Source: Streptomyces niger (GTDB taxonomy: Bacteria; Actinomycetota; Actinomycetes; Streptomycetales; Streptomycetaceae). Taken from it: a stretch of 64,000 nt of DNA. A program made the translations under genes and the position numbers. Below are positions 9,455 through 19,173 of the stretch, in pieces. The notes beneath the pieces were generated by a model. That model made no database searches. It was not told where the DNA came from and worked only from the letters and a program-made list of their open reading frames with translations. The stretch lies in assembly GCF_000718305.1 (NCBI RefSeq), contig NZ_JOFQ01000011.1, positions 62,001 to 126,000 on the forward strand, read 5' to 3'. Positions within the stretch are counted from its first letter, which is position 1; the number at the start of each line of letters is the position of its first letter.

Positions 9455-9649
9455 TCAGCGGACGTACGCGACGAAGTCGGCGAAGGCGGCGGGAGTGACG
9501 GTGACGATGGGCCCGTGGGGGTCTTTGGAGTCCCGGATGGCGACGAGGGCGGTCGACACTTCGGCGACCTCGACGCATTCGCCGCCCTCGTTGGTGCTGT
9601 AGCTGGACTTACGCCACCGGAGGCGGTCCGGGTTCGCAGGCATTGCCAT
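9455..9649 (-). CDS. DUF397 domain protein
   Basis: A 64-residue protein with the family signature: LRWRKSSYSTNEGGECVEVA near the N-terminus and IRDSKDPHGPIVTVTPAAFADFV at the C-terminus. DUF397 proteins are small partners of XRE/DUF5753 regulators, and Streptomyces carry dozens of such pairs, some affecting development (for example the whiJ locus). Starts at 9649 or 9643 both overlap the 3' end of the upstream regulator gene, by 35-41 nt, implying translational coupling. The STAND gene starts 73 nt further on. Its effect on the partner regulator is inferred from the family. Confidence 0.92.
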   Translation of the reverse strand: MAMPANPDRLRWRKSSYSTNEGGECVEVAEVSTALVAIRDSKDPHGPIVTVTPAAFADFVAYVR

Positions 9650-10457
9650 AGCGCTCCTCCCTCACACGAGCAATCAGCTCTGCCGAGACATTCGGCGCCA
9701 GGGCGGCAGATTGCAGATGATCGTAGCGGAGCGAGCAATCCTCGGCGGATTCCGGATCGGCGGTCGGCTCGGCACCGCCGTAACTCTCGGCGTAGACGAT
9801 ATCCGCCTGACCTCGGTAGGAGAACAGCGAGAACGCACCGACGAGGCCCGCATGCGCACCGACCGAGTACGGCAATACCTGAATGTGCACGTGCCGGGAG
9901 TCTCGGTAACTCAACAGGTGCGCCAGTTGCTTTCGCATCACCTCACGGCCGCCGACTTCCTGGTGCAGGACACCCTCCCCCAGGACGACCCAGAGCAATG
10001 GCGGCTTGTCGCGCTCCAGGATCCGTTGCCGCCCGAGCCACGCGTCGACGCGGGCGTCGAGTCCCTCCTTGTCGAGTACGCCGAGAATGGCCCGTGCGTA
10101 CTCCGGGGTCTGCAGAAGTCCGTAGACCACCTGGGGCTGATAGGCGAGGATCCGCCTGGCGGACGACTGGAGTTCGGCTACGCGACGGTGCTTGTACGGC
10201 AGCTTGCTGCGGCGCACCAACTCCCATAGGCGAACCAGCGCGCCTTCCGCCCCCAGGGCCTCGTCGAGGCGAGGAATGTGCTCGTCTTTGGGCATCTTCG
10301 CAGCCGTTTCCACCTGACCGATCATCGAACCGGTCAAGTACACCCGCTTGCCTAACTGATCGAGCGTCAGGCCGGCTTGCTCGCGCAGCCGCCGCAGCTC
10401 CGCTCCGAAGTAGTCGAGCGGAGAAGCTCCGGGATCGAGCGCCTTGCAATTGGCCAT
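9609..10457 (-). CDS. XRE-family helix-turn-helix regulator with DUF5753 domain
   Basis: A 282-residue regulator. An N-terminal HTH (LRRLREQAGLTLDQLGKRV then SMIGQVE, about residues 18-50) is followed by a DUF5753 domain (ILAYQPQVVYGLLQTPEYARA, RQRIL, VLPYSVGAHAGLVGAFSLF, YAESYGG). ATG 10457 is chosen because GAGGGG lies just upstream; extending to 10502 adds residues lacking family similarity. It forms a pair with the overlapping DUF397 gene, and the divergent ATPase gene is 90 bp away. This three-gene set resembles the recurrent whiJ/abaA-type developmental loci. Its target may be local, including the STAND gene, or global. Confidence 0.92.
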   Translation of the reverse strand: MANCKALDPGASPLDYFGAELRRLREQAGLTLDQLGKRVYLTGSMIGQVETAAKMPKDEHIPRLDEALGAEGALVRLWELVRRSKLPYKHRRVAELQSSARRILAYQPQVVYGLLQTPEYARAILGVLDKEGLDARVDAWLGRQRILERDKPPLLWVVLGEGVLHQEVGGREVMRKQLAHLLSYRDSRHVHIQVLPYSVGAHAGLVGAFSLFSYRGQADIVYAESYGGAEPTADPESAEDCSLRYDHLQSAALAPNVSAELIARVREERYGNACEPGPPPVA

Positions 10458-10546
10458 GGCCACCCCTCGCCCCACCCAACACAACCAGCCGACCAGTTGC
10501 ATTCAAGCCATAGCAGAGCGTAATCGACGCTGCACAGACTTGTCCC

Positions 10547-11002
10547 GTGAACGACACTTCGGACACCGACATCATCGACACTTCCGCGTTCCCGACGCGG
10601 GAGTACCGCATCTCACTGACCGTCGGCGCACACAGCCCCCGGCACGTGCGGCGGATCCTGCGCGAACTGTTGCGGCTCTGGGGGCTGGCGCGGGTCGAGG
10701 ACGCCGCGGCGCTGGTCGTGACCGAGCTGCTGGTCAACGTGTACCGGCACGTGCCGGACCGGCGGTGCATCGTGACCGTACGGCGGCACGAGGACGCGGC
10801 GGCGGGCGTGGTGATCGGCGTGCGCGACGCGCACCCCGTACTGCCCGGCCCCCAGGCCCCCGGCCCCTACGCGGTGGGCGGCCGGGGGCTCGCCCTCGTC
10901 GCCGCGGTCGCCGACAAGTGGGGAGTGGAACAGGACGACCGGGACGGCGAAGGCCCGCAGCGCACCGGCGGGAAGACCGTCTGGTGCGAGCTGCGGGCCT
11001 GA
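10547..11002 (+). CDS. RsbW-like ATP-binding protein (HATPase_c_2)
   Basis: A 151-residue single-domain GHKL ATPase. The N-box is seen in AALVVTELLVNVYRHV and the G-box in AVGGRGLALVAAVADKWGV. There is no transmembrane or sensor domain. Family members act as anti-sigma factor kinases or as partners in DUF397/XRE clusters. GTG 10547 is the only good start before the divergent XRE gene. The gene converges with obg, whose stop is 31 nt away. No sigma factor or anti-sigma antagonist is adjacent, so the partner is unknown. Confidence 0.9.
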   Translation: MNDTSDTDIIDTSAFPTREYRISLTVGAHSPRHVRRILRELLRLWGLARVEDAAALVVTELLVNVYRHVPDRRCIVTVRRHEDAAAGVVIGVRDAHPVLPGPQAPGPYAVGGRGLALVAAVADKWGVEQDDRDGEGPQRTGGKTVWCELRA

Positions 11003-11011
11003 CGCGGAAGA

Positions 11012-11026
11012 GGCCGCGAAGCGGCC
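11012..11026. terminator. Weak hairpin between convergent ATPase and obg genes
   Basis: GGCCGC and GCGGCC form a six-base stem with a three-base GAA loop between the two convergent stop codons. It is the only hairpin in the 30-bp gap and is short, so termination here may be weak. Confidence 0.4.
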
Positions 11027-11032
11027 AGGGGC

Positions 11033-12472
11033 TCAGCCCAACGGGTCGAAGCCCTCGTACTCCGAGTCGGCCTCGTCGCGTTCCGCCTGGCGGTCGCGGC
11101 GGCGCTGGGCGGCCGGGCGGGGGGCCTCCATGCGGTGGTCCTCGCCGCGGCGGCCCAGCATCTCCGCGCCGGCCATCATCGTCGGCTCCCAGTCGAAGAC
11201 GACCGCGTTGTCCTCGGGGCCGATCGCCACGCCGTCACCAGCCCGCGCGCCGGCCTTGAGGAGCTGGTCCTCGACGCCGAGGCGGTTGAGGCGGTCGGCG
11301 AGGTAGCCCACGGCCTCGTCGTTGTTGAAGTCGGTCTGGCGGACCCAGCGCTCCGGCTTCTCGCCGCGTACGCGGAACAGGCCCTCGCCCTCGGGCGTGA
11401 CCGTGAAGCCGGCGTCGTTGACGGCCTGGGGGCGGATGACGACGCGGGTCGCCTCCTGCACCGGCTTCGCCGCGCGGGCCTTGGCCACGATGTCGGCGAG
11501 CGCGTAGCTCAGCTCCTTCAGGCCGGTGCGGGCCACAGCCGACACCTCGAAGATGCGGTAGCCGCGGGACTCCAGGTCGGGGCGGATCATGTCCGCCAGG
11601 TCCTGGCCGTCCGGGATGTCGATCTTGTTGAGGACGACCACGCGGGGCCGGTTCTCCAGGCCGCCGTACTGCCGCAGCTCCTCCTCGATGATGTCGAGGT
11701 CGGAGAGCGGGTCACGGTCGGATTCCAGGGTGGCGGTGTCCAGGACGTGGACGAGCACCTCGCAGCGCTCGACGTGGCGCAGGAACTCCAGGCCGAGGCC
11801 CTTGCCCTGGCTGGCGCCGGGGATCAGGCCCGGTACGTCCGCGATCGTGTAGACCGTCGAACCGGCCGTCACCACGCCGAGGTTGGGCACCAGGGTGGTG
11901 AAGGGGTAGTCGGCGATCTTCGGGCGGGCCGCGGAGAGGACGGAGATGAGGGAGGACTTGCCGGCGCTCGGGTAGCCGACCAGCGCCACGTCGGCGACGG
12001 TCTTGAGCTCCAGGACGATGTCCCGCTCCTCGCCGGGCTCGCCGAGCAGCGCGAAGCCGGGCGCCTTGCGGCGGGCCGAGGCCAGCGCCGCGTTGCCGAG
12101 GCCGCCGCGGCCGCCCTGGCCCGCGACGAAGGTGGTGCCCTGGCCGACCAGGTCGGCGAGGACGTTGCCCTTGCGGTCGAGGACGACGGTGCCGTCCGGG
12201 ACGGGCAGGACGAGGTCCTGGCCGTTCTTGCCGGCGCGGTGGTCGCCCGCGCCGGGCTGGCCGTTGGTGGCCTTGCGGTGCGGGTGGTGGTGGTAGTCCA
12301 GGAGGGTGGTGACGTCCTGGTCCACGACCAGGATCACGTCGCCGCCACGGCCGCCGTTGCCGCCGTCGGGGCCGCCGAGCGGCTTGAACTTCTCCCGGAA
12401 GACGGAGGCACAGCCGTGGCCTCCGTTACCCGCGGCGACGTGCAGCTCGACGCGGTCCACGAAGGTGGTCAT
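11033..12472 (-). CDS. obg: Obg-family GTPase
   Basis: A 479-residue ribosome-associated GTPase (CgtA/ObgE) involved in 50S assembly, stringent response and, in Streptomyces, onset of aerial growth. The glycine-rich Obg fold occupies about residues 1-160 ([24 protein letters not shown]). The G domain has G1 GYPSAGKS at 166-173, [10 protein letters not shown] as G3 and NKID as G4. An OCT domain and a charged tail end the protein. It lies downstream of rplU-rpmA as in most bacteria. A hairpin separates it from rpmA, so it may also have its own promoter in the 186-bp gap. Confidence 0.98.
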   Translation of the reverse strand: MTTFVDRVELHVAAGNGGHGCASVFREKFKPLGGPDGGNGGRGGDVILVVDQDVTTLLDYHHHPHRKATNGQPGAGDHRAGKNGQDLVLPVPDGTVVLDRKGNVLADLVGQGTTFVAGQGGRGGLGNAALASARRKAPGFALLGEPGEERDIVLELKTVADVALVGYPSAGKSSLISVLSAARPKIADYPFTTLVPNLGVVTAGSTVYTIADVPGLIPGASQGKGLGLEFLRHVERCEVLVHVLDTATLESDRDPLSDLDIIEEELRQYGGLENRPRVVVLNKIDIPDGQDLADMIRPDLESRGYRIFEVSAVARTGLKELSYALADIVAKARAAKPVQEATRVVIRPQAVNDAGFTVTPEGEGLFRVRGEKPERWVRQTDFNNDEAVGYLADRLNRLGVEDQLLKAGARAGDGVAIGPEDNAVVFDWEPTMMAGAEMLGRRGEDHRMEAPRPAAQRRRDRQAERDEADSEYEGFDPLG

Positions 12473-12573
12473 GGGGGGTGCCTCCAGTAACTACGGGGGT
12501 ACGTACGTGAGCGCCCTGTCCTGAGCCGCGGCGCGTACGGAATGTGTCTCTACGGTTCTTCGGTAACACGCGA

Positions 12574-12615
12574 AGGGCGGACCCGCTTCCCGTGGAGGAA
12601 GTCGAGGTCCGCCCT
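12574..12615 (-). terminator. Stem-loop after rpmA
   Basis: Ten bases at 12574-12583 pair with 12606-12615, with a second small stem (CTTCC/GGAAG) inside the loop. It starts 44 nt past the rpmA stop and precedes obg. It probably terminates or attenuates the rplU-rpmA transcript. Confidence 0.7.
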
Positions 12616-12658
12616 CGCGAGGAACCGTTCTACGGTGCCGGAAAACCCGTTACGGGAT

Positions 12659-12913
12659 TCAGGCGACCGGAACGATGTTCACGACCTTGCGGCCACGGTG
12701 GGTGCCGAACTGCACAGCACCCTCCTGCAGCGCGAACAGCGTGTCGTCGCCGCCACGGCCGACGCCGGTGCCCGGGTGGAAGTGGGTGCCGCGCTGGCGG
12801 ACGATGATCTCACCGGCGAGGACGGCCTGACCGCCGAAGCGCTTCACGCCGAGCCGCTGAGCATTGGAATCGCGACCGTTCCGAGTGGACGATGCGCCCT
12901 TCTTGTGTGCCAT
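12659..12913 (-). CDS. rpmA: 50S ribosomal protein L27
   Basis: An 84-residue ribosomal protein near the peptidyl transferase centre. The N-terminus [16 protein letters not shown] and the block [17 protein letters not shown] are diagnostic of L27. Translation starts directly at MAHKKG without the cleavable N-terminal extension found in Firmicutes. It is 14 nt downstream of rplU and clearly in one operon with it. Confidence 0.99.
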   Translation of the reverse strand: MAHKKGASSTRNGRDSNAQRLGVKRFGGQAVLAGEIIVRQRGTHFHPGTGVGRGGDDTLFALQEGAVQFGTHRGRKVVNIVPVA

Positions 12914-12927
12914 GTCTCCTCAGTCCC

Positions 12928-13248
12928 TTACTTCGCCGGAGCGTCGATGCCGGTGATCTTCAGCGCGGTGTGCAGCTGACGGTGGCCGATCCGCTTCTTG
13001 TAACCGGTCTTGTTCTTGTACTTCTGGATGCGGATCTTGTCGCCCTTGTGGTGGTCCACGACCTCGGCCTGGACCTTCACGCCGGCGAGCACCCACGGGT
13101 CGCTCGTGACGGACTCGCCGTCGACGACCAGCAGCGTGGAGAGCTCGACGGAGTCGCCGACCTTGCTGGTGGAAATGCGGTCAACCTCGATGACGTCGCC
13201 GACAGCAACCTTCTGCTGACGGCCGCCGGTGCGCACGATCGCGTACAC
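12928..13248 (-). CDS. rplU: 50S ribosomal protein L21
   Basis: A 106-residue protein that binds 23S r[21 protein letters not shown] at the N-terminus and [14 protein letters not shown] near the C-terminus identify L21. It is the first gene of the rplU-rpmA operon. The RNase E terminator lies upstream, so the operon should start from a promoter in the 215 bp before it. Confidence 0.99.
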   Translation of the reverse strand: MYAIVRTGGRQQKVAVGDVIEVDRISTSKVGDSVELSTLLVVDGESVTSDPWVLAGVKVQAEVVDHHKGDKIRIQKYKNKTGYKKRIGHRQLHTALKITGIDAPAK

Positions 13249-13463
13249 GCGGAACTCTCTCTCGCTAGAAACGGGACCACTGATGCCAGCCGCCCCGGGG
13301 CCCAGTGGGCCCGGCTATCCGACGCGCTGCGCCCATGAAGGGCGCGATCCGCATTGGACGAGCGGCCTCCCCCGATGGAACCGGGAGGTGTTTGCTCAGA
13401 TGGTGTGACGCCATACAGACGCCGACGGTCAAGGTTACGGGGCCTTGACCAGGGGGTCAAACC
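13249..13463 (-). promoter_or_regulatory. rplU promoter and structured leader region
   Basis: This 215-bp segment between the rne terminator and rplU contains several short inverted repeats, for example GGTCAAGG at 13427-13434 with CCTTGACC at 13443-13450 and GC-rich pairs between 13294 and 13345. Ribosomal protein operons often have autoregulatory leaders. I cannot match this one to a named leader class. Confidence 0.4.
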
Positions 13464-13496
13464 GGGTCCCGGGCCGTGACGTACGGCCCGGGACCC
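13464..13496 (-). terminator. Perfect 14-bp stem-loop after RNase E gene
   Basis: Bases 13464-13477 pair perfectly with 13483-13496 around a five-base loop, beginning 11 nt past the rne stop. A strong intrinsic terminator separating rne from rplU. Confidence 0.88.
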
Positions 13497-13506
13497 CCGG
13501 TACCGC

Positions 13507-16500
13507 TCAGTCCTCCGCTGCGGCCGAGACCGACGAGGGCGCGGACTGCTCGGCGGCCGCGGTCTTCTTGGCGGCGGCCTTCTTGGCCGTCGTCTTCTTG
13601 GCCGTGGCCTTCTTCGCCGTCTTCTTCGCGGCCGTCTTCTTGGCCGGGGCCTTCTCGGCGGCCTCGGCCCCGGACTCAGCAGACTCCGCGGCCTTGGCGG
13701 CGGTCTTCTTCGCCGTCTTCTTGGCCGGGGCCTTCTTGGCGGCGGCCTTCTTGGTCGTCGCCTTCTTGGCCGCGGTCTTCTTCGCCGTCGACTTCTTGGC
13801 CGTCTTCTTCGCGGGGGCCGCCTCCTCGGCGGTCTCCGGCTCGGCGGCCGCCTCGGACGCGCCGGCCGCGGGGGCCTCCGCCGGGGTCTCCTGCGGGGCG
13901 TCGGTGACCGCCTCGGGTGCGGCCTCCGCCGCTGTACCGGACGCGCCCTCGCCACCGGTCCCGGACGGCGCCTCGGCACCGGCCGGCGCCGACACCGCGC
14001 GGGTCACCCGGCGACGGGTACGGGCCGGACGGGCCGCGGGCTTCGGCTCGGGCTCGGCGGCCGGCTCCGCCACCGGCTCCTCGGCCTGCGCCGGAGCGGC
14101 CTCGGCGGCGGGAGCCGGCTCCGTACGGGCCTGCTCGGCGCTCTCCGGGGCGGCCTCGGCGGCCGCCTCGGCTGCCGGGACCACGATCGCGCCACTCTCG
14201 TCGGCGGCCTTCGGGGAGCCCGCCGGAGCGGACGCCTTCCGGCTCGCGCGGCGACGGCCCCGGCCGCGGCTGCCGCGCTCGGCGGCCGCCTCGGCCTCGG
14301 CCGGGCTGGAGAACCACTCGTCGGCGTCGGCGACCGCGGGGGTCAGCTCCGCCTCCGTGACGGGCGCGGGCTCCAGCTCCTCCGCCGGAGCGGTCGCCTC
14401 GGCGGCCTTCTCTTGCTGGTGGTCCTGCTGCTGGTCGTGCTGGTGGTCGGCGTGCTTGTCGCCGTTGCCGCCCTTGCCCTTCTTCTTGCGCTTGCCGCCA
14501 CCGCCGGACGCCGTCGCCTGGTCCATGTGGACGATGACGCCGCGGCCGTTGCAGTGCACGCAGGGCTCGGAGAAGGACTCCAGCAGGCCCTGGCCGACCC
14601 GCTTACGGGTCATCTGGACCAGGCCCAGCGAGGTGACCTCGGCGACCTGGTGCTTCGTACGGTCCCGGCCCAGGCACTCCAGCATCCGCCGCAGCACCAG
14701 GTCCCGGTTGGACTCCAGCACCATGTCGATGAAGTCGATGACGACGATGCCGCCGAGGTCGCGCAGGCGCAGCTGGCGGACGATCTCCTCGGCCGCCTCC
14801 AGGTTGTTTCTGGTGACGGTCTCTTCCAGATTGCCGCCCTGGCCGGTGAACTTGCCGGTGTTGACGTCGATCACGACCATGGCCTCGGTCTTGTCGATCA
14901 CCAGCGAGCCGCCGGACGGCAGCCAGACCTTGCGGTCCAGCGCCTTCATCAGCTGCTCGTCGATCCGGTACGTCGCGAAGACGTCGACGTCCGAGGTCCA
15001 CTTCTGCAGCCGGTCCGAGAGGTCCGGGGCGACGTGCGAGACGTAGCCGTGGATGGTCTCCCAGGCCTCGTCACCGCTGACGATGACCTTGGAGAAGTCC
15101 TCGTTGAAGATGTCGCGCACGACGCGGACGGTCATGTCCGGCTCGCCGTACAGCAGGGTCGGGGCGTTGCCGCTCTTCGCCTTCTTCTGGATCTCCTCCC
15201 ACTGCGCCTGGAGGCGCTCCACGTCGCGGCGCAGCTCGTCCTCGCTGGCGCCCTCCGCGGCCGTACGGACGATGACGCCCGCGTCCTCGGGGACGATCTT
15301 CTTGAGGATCTGCTTCAGGCGCGACCGCTCGGTGTCGGGGAGCTTGCGGCTGATGCCGGTCATCGAGCCCTCGGGCACGTAGACCAGGTACCGGCCGGGG
15401 AGGGAGACCTGGCTGGTCAGCCGGGCGCCCTTGTGGCCGATCGGGTCCTTGGTGACCTGCACGAGCACGGACTGGCCGGACTTCAGGGCGGACTCGATGC
15501 GGCGCGGGCCGTTGCCCATGCCGAGCGCCTCGAAGTTGACCTCGCCGGCGTACAGGACGGCGTTGCGGCCCTTGCCGATGTCGACGAAGGCGGCCTCCAT
15601 CGACGGCAGGACGTTCTGCACCTTGCCCAGGTAGACGTTGCCGACGTACGAGGTCGACTGCTCCTTGTTGACGTAGTGCTCGACGAGGACGTCGTCCTCC
15701 AGGACACCGATCTGGGTCCGGTCGCCGTTCTGGCGGACGATCATCTCGCGGTTGACGGCCTCGCGGCGCGCCAGGAACTCCGCCTCGGTGATGATCGGCA
15801 CCCGGCGCCGGCCCTGCTCGCGGCCCTCGCGGCGGCGCTGCTTCTTGGCCTCCATACGGGTCGAGCCCTTGATGGACTGGACCTCGTCGAAGCCCGTACC
15901 GGGCTCGCGCTCCGCATCCTTCCCACGCCGTTCCCGCGGCTCGCGGACCTTGACGACCGTACGCTCCGGGTCGTCGCCGTTCGCGGCGGAGTCGGCCCCG
16001 TCACCGCTGCGACGGCGGCGACGGCGGCGGCGACGGCTGCTGCTGGAACCGCCGGAGGACTGCTCCTCGGCGTCCTCCTTGGCCGCTTCCTGCTCGCCGC
16101 CCTCGGCGGACTCCTCGGCAGGCTGCTCCTCGGCCGCCTCGGAACCCTCCTCGGCGGACTCGCCGGACTCGTCCGAGCCCTCGCCGTCCCCGGCGTCACC
16201 GCGGCGACGGCGACGGCCACCGCGACGGCGGCGGCGCGAAGGCCGGTCGCCCTGCTCGTCGTCGCCCTGCGCGGCCTCGCCCTCCGGCTCCTCCTCGGCC
16301 TCGGCCTCGGTGGTCTCCTCCTCGGCGGCGGGGGCCGGCCGCTGCTCGGCGTCGGCCGCGCCACCACGGCGCCGGCGACGGCGCGCAGGCCGCTCGGCGG
16401 CGGCCGCTTCCTCGGGTTCCCCGGCTTCCGCGGGCTCCTCGGGCTCCGCCACGACGGCGGCCGCGGCAGCGGCAGCGGCCGTCTCCGGGGTCTGGAACAT

Positions 16501-18024
16501 CGGCTCGGTGAAGACCGGGGCCTGGAAGACGGCGCTCGGGGGCTGGGCGGCACGGCGACGGCCGCGGGCCGGGGCCTCCTTGGCAGCCTTCTCGGCGTTC
16601 TCGGCGTTCTCGGCGTTCTCGTCGGTGGCGCGCTCCTGCGCGGGCTGGGCGAACGCGGGGGCCGCCGGACGCTCGGCGCGGCGGCGCGTACGACGGCGCG
16701 GCGCCTCGGCGGCCGTGGCCTGCTCCGGGGCCGCCTGCTCCGGGGCGGCCTGCTCGGCGGCGGGCTGCTCGGCGACCGGCGCGGCGGTCTCGTCGGTCTG
16801 CGGGGTCTCGGCCGGGCGCTCGGCGCGGCGGCGGGTACGGCGGCGCGGGGCATCCGGGGCCGGCGGGGCCTGCTCGGCGGCCAGCGCGTTCGCCGCGGCG
16901 GCCACCGGCTGCTCCTCGACGTGCTCGGCGACGGGCGCCTGCGTGGCGGCGGGCTGCTCGGCGGGCGCGCCCTGGGGAGCGCTCACCGTACGGGTGACGC
17001 GGCGGCGGGTACGCGCGGGCTTGGTGGCCTGCGGCTCCTCGGCCACGGCCGCGGCACGCGCCTCCTCCGCGGCGGCCTCGGCGGCGGCAGCGGTCTGCTC
17101 GTCGTCCTCGTCCTCGGCGGCGACCGGCTCCTCGGCCACGGCCGGAGCCGGCGCAGCGGCGGCCTCGGCCGGCTGCGGCGTACCGGCGGGCGCGGAGGCC
17201 CGGCGGGTGGCGCGGCGGCGCGTACGGGCGGCGCGCGGCTCCTCGGCGGCGGCCTCCGCGGGCTGCTCGGCCTCGGTCTCCTGCGCTGCCTGCGCGGTCT
17301 CGGTGGCCTGCGGCTCCTCGGCGGCGGCCGGGGGGCCGGCCGGCGCGGAGACCTTGCGGGTCACGCGGCGGCGCGAACGGGCCGGGCCCGACTCGGCGGC
17401 GGCTGTGGCGGGCCGCGCGGCCGCGGTCTCGGCGGCGGCCGTCTCGGCAGCGGCGGCGGACTCGGCCTGCGCCTCGTCGTCGGCGCCCACGGCAACCGGC
17501 TCCGGGTCCACGGCGACGGCCTTCTCGGCGACCGGCGCGGCGGTCTCGTCGGCCTGCGGCGCACCGGCCGGGGCCGAAGCCCGGCGGGTGGCGCGGCGGC
17601 GCGGACGTGCGGGGGCCGCCTCCTCACCGGTCACGACGGCGGGGGTCTCGGCGGCAGCGGCCTGCGGGGCGCTCTCGGCGGAAGCGGCGAGCGCGGCGGC
17701 GTCCTCGGCCGGCGACTCGGCGGCCTCGGCAGCGGTGGCGCGGGGCGCGCCGGCCGGCGCTGTGGCCTTGCGGGTGGCACGGCGGCGGGGGCGCGCGGGC
17801 GCGGCCTCGTCCCCGGTCACGACGCTGGTGGCGGCCTCCTGCGGCACCTCGGCGGGCTGCGGGGCCGTCACCTCGGCAGCGGCGGTCTCCTTGACCGGCG
17901 GCCCCGCGGGGCGCGAGGCGGCACGGCGCCTGCGACGCGGCGGCAGGGTGTCGCTCGGTGTGCTGTTTTCGGAGCGGCTCTCCGCGGGCTCCGGGTTTTC
18001 CTTGGGCTCAATGGGTTCGAGCAT
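13507..18024 (-). CDS. rne: Ribonuclease E/G family endoribonuclease with long repeat arms
   Basis: Endoribonuclease for mRNA decay and rRNA/tRNA processing, 1505 residues from ATG 18024 with GGGAG upstream. The catalytic core lies in the middle, as in other streptomycete RNase E proteins. It includes an S1-like region ([20 protein letters not shown]), the two magnesium aspartates in [10 protein letters not shown] (about D1053) and VVIDFIDM (about D1097), and the zinc-link CVHC motif. About 750 residues precede the core and 350 follow it. Both arms carry an Arg-rich module (RRRxTRxxSAPAG) repeated roughly ten times in Ala/Glu-rich sequence. The end is a Lys-Ala-rich histone-H1-like tail. The arms probably bind RNA and degradosome partners. 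The gene is longer than the S. coelicolor homologue as I recall it. Confidence 0.97.
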   Translation of the reverse strand: MLEPIEPKENPEPAESRSENSTPSDTLPPRRRRRAASRPAGPPVKETAAAEVTAPQPAEVPQEAATSVVTGDEAAPARPRRRATRKATAPAGAPRATAAEAAESPAEDAAALAASAESAPQAAAAETPAVVTGEEAAPARPRRRATRRASAPAGAPQADETAAPVAEKAVAVDPEPVAVGADDEAQAESAAAAETAAAETAAARPATAAAESGPARSRRRVTRKVSAPAGPPAAAEEPQATETAQAAQETEAEQPAEAAAEEPRAARTRRRATRRASAPAGTPQPAEAAAAPAPAVAEEPVAAEDEDDEQTAAAAEAAAEEARAAAVAEEPQATKPARTRRRVTRTVSAPQGAPAEQPAATQAPVAEHVEEQPVAAAANALAAEQAPPAPDAPRRRTRRRAERPAETPQTDETAAPVAEQPAAEQAAPEQAAPEQATAAEAPRRRTRRRAERPAAPAFAQPAQERATDENAENAENAEKAAKEAPARGRRRAAQPPSAVFQAPVFTEPMFQTPETAAAAAAAAVVAEPEEPAEAGEPEEAAAAERPARRRRRRGGAADAEQRPAPAAEEETTEAEAEEEPEGEAAQGDDEQGDRPSRRRRRGGRRRRRGDAGDGEGSDESGESAEEGSEAAEEQPAEESAEGGEQEAAKEDAEEQSSGGSSSSRRRRRRRRRSGDGADSAANGDDPERTVVKVREPRERRGKDAEREPGTGFDEVQSIKGSTRMEAKKQRRREGREQGRRRVPIITEAEFLARREAVNREMIVRQNGDRTQIGVLEDDVLVEHYVNKEQSTSYVGNVYLGKVQNVLPSMEAAFVDIGKGRNAVLYAGEVNFEALGMGNGPRRIESALKSGQSVLVQVTKDPIGHKGARLTSQVSLPGRYLVYVPEGSMTGISRKLPDTERSRLKQILKKIVPEDAGVIVRTAAEGASEDELRRDVERLQAQWEEIQKKAKSGNAPTLLYGEPDMTVRVVRDIFNEDFSKVIVSGDEAWETIHGYVSHVAPDLSDRLQKWTSDVDVFATYRIDEQLMKALDRKVWLPSGGSLVIDKTEAMVVIDVNTGKFTGQGGNLEETVTRNNLEAAEEIVRQLRLRDLGGIVVIDFIDMVLESNRDLVLRRMLECLGRDRTKHQVAEVTSLGLVQMTRKRVGQGLLESFSEPCVHCNGRGVIVHMDQATASGGGGKRKKKGKGGNGDKHADHQHDQQQDHQQEKAAEATAPAEELEPAPVTEAELTPAVADADEWFSSPAEAEAAAERGSRGRGRRRASRKASAPAGSPKAADESGAIVVPAAEAAAEAAPESAEQARTEPAPAAEAAPAQAEEPVAEPAAEPEPKPAARPARTRRRVTRAVSAPAGAEAPSGTGGEGASGTAAEAAPEAVTDAPQETPAEAPAAGASEAAAEPETAEEAAPAKKTAKKSTAKKTAAKKATTKKAAAKKAPAKKTAKKTAAKAAESAESGAEAAEKAPAKKTAAKKTAKKATAKKTTAKKAAAKKTAAAEQSAPSSVSAAAED

Positions 18025-18241
18025 GCGGGCGGTTCTCCCGTCACGCTCCCGGGCGCCGCGACCGGTTCCGGCCGCGGCCCGCGTGAAGAGCGGTGCCGCG
18101 GTCCGGGGCGCGGGCGCCACACGGGAGCTTTAGTCTCGCTCGCCGGCCCCTTGTGTCCGGGACCGGCGAAAGTCTCCTGGTCAGTTCGTTCGCCGGACCG
18201 GGGTGGCTCCCTGGCTGATCGGCGACGCGACGACGGCGGTC

Positions 18242-19087
18242 CTACGCTGCGCCGTCCGCCGCTCCACCGCCGGCAGGCGGTGCCTGCGTCGCGGCGGTCA
18301 GCCCGGCGGCCGTGGGTGGGGCGGCCGTGGCTGCTGCGTCGCGGTCGGGCGCGAGCGGGTCGGTCACTGCGCCGGTCTCCTCATCGAGCAGCCCCTGCGC
18401 CAGCCTGGTCACCGCTGCGGGGACCGGCGGCGCCAGGTCGGCCGTAGCTCGGAGGCCGGACAGGACGTCGTCGGGTCGTACGGCAGGTGTCAGATGCCGA
18501 ACAACCAGCCGCAGTATCGCACAGGCACCAGCGCCCGGCCTATCGGCCTCGCTCGCCGCGGCACGAAGATCCGCGACCGCCGCACGCGCGTCGAAGGTGC
18601 GGATCCCCTTCTTCGTCTGCCGCTCGACGGGCACCTCGCCGGCCGCGAGGAACGCCTCGACGGCGCGCTCCGCGTCCGCGACGGACACGCCGTCCAGCCG
18701 CAGCTCCCACACCGAGGCCTGCAGCCGGTCGGCGAGGCCCGAGGTGTGGGCCTCGACCGCGTCGATCACGTCGAGCCCGTCCGGCAGGGACTCGTCCAGC
18801 AGTGCGCGCAGCACCGCCGGGTCCCGCCGCTCGGTGAGCGCGATCTCCAGGTACTCGGCCTCACTGCCGGTGCCCGTCGGTGCGGCGTTCGCGTACGACA
18901 CCTTGGGGTGCGGGGTGAAGCCCGCCGAATACGCCATGGGCACCTCGGCACGGCGCAGCGCCCGCTCGAAAGCGCGCTGGAAATCACGGTGGCTGGTGAA
19001 CCGGAGGCGGCCGCGCTTGGTGTAGCGCAGTCGGATGCGCTGCACCGCCGGTGCGGGCGGCGGGCCTTCGGGCTGTCGCTTGCCCAG
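18242..19087 (-). CDS. TIGR03936 family radical SAM-associated protein (DUF2344)
   Basis: A soluble protein of about 281 residues found next to TIGR03960 B12/radical SAM proteins; its biochemical role is unknown. The N-terminal block [20 protein letters not shown] with [23 protein letters not shown] is the family signature. The conventional GTG start is 19045, but the frame stays open upstream as [17 protein letters not shown] at 19087 has GAAGGA nine bases upstream, so I place the start there as a probable non-canonical start. The C-terminus is Ala/Thr-rich. The TIGR03960 gene is about 1.5 kb upstream on the same strand, with two other genes between. Confidence 0.88.
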   Translation of the reverse strand: MGKRQPEGPPPAPAVQRIRLRYTKRGRLRFTSHRDFQRAFERALRRAEVPMAYSAGFTPHPKVSYANAAPTGTGSEAEYLEIALTERRDPAVLRALLDESLPDGLDVIDAVEAHTSGLADRLQASVWELRLDGVSVADAERAVEAFLAAGEVPVERQTKKGIRTFDARAAVADLRAAASEADRPGAGACAILRLVVRHLTPAVRPDDVLSGLRATADLAPPVPAAVTRLAQGLLDEETGAVTDPLAPDRDAAATAAPPTAAGLTAATQAPPAGGGAADGAA

Positions 19088-19173
19088 TGTCGTCAGTCCT
19101 TCGTGAGTGCGGTCGTACTGCTACCTAGAGTACGTGTCTGTCGGGCCGCCGGTTCCCGCCGGGGTGTGCCCCG

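Noticed and set aside
14413..18447. Plus-strand open frame of 1344 codons opposite the RNase E gene
   Set aside because: Shadow frame caused by high GC at third positions; composition is Gly/Leu/Arg-rich without domains, while the minus strand encodes a clear RNase E.
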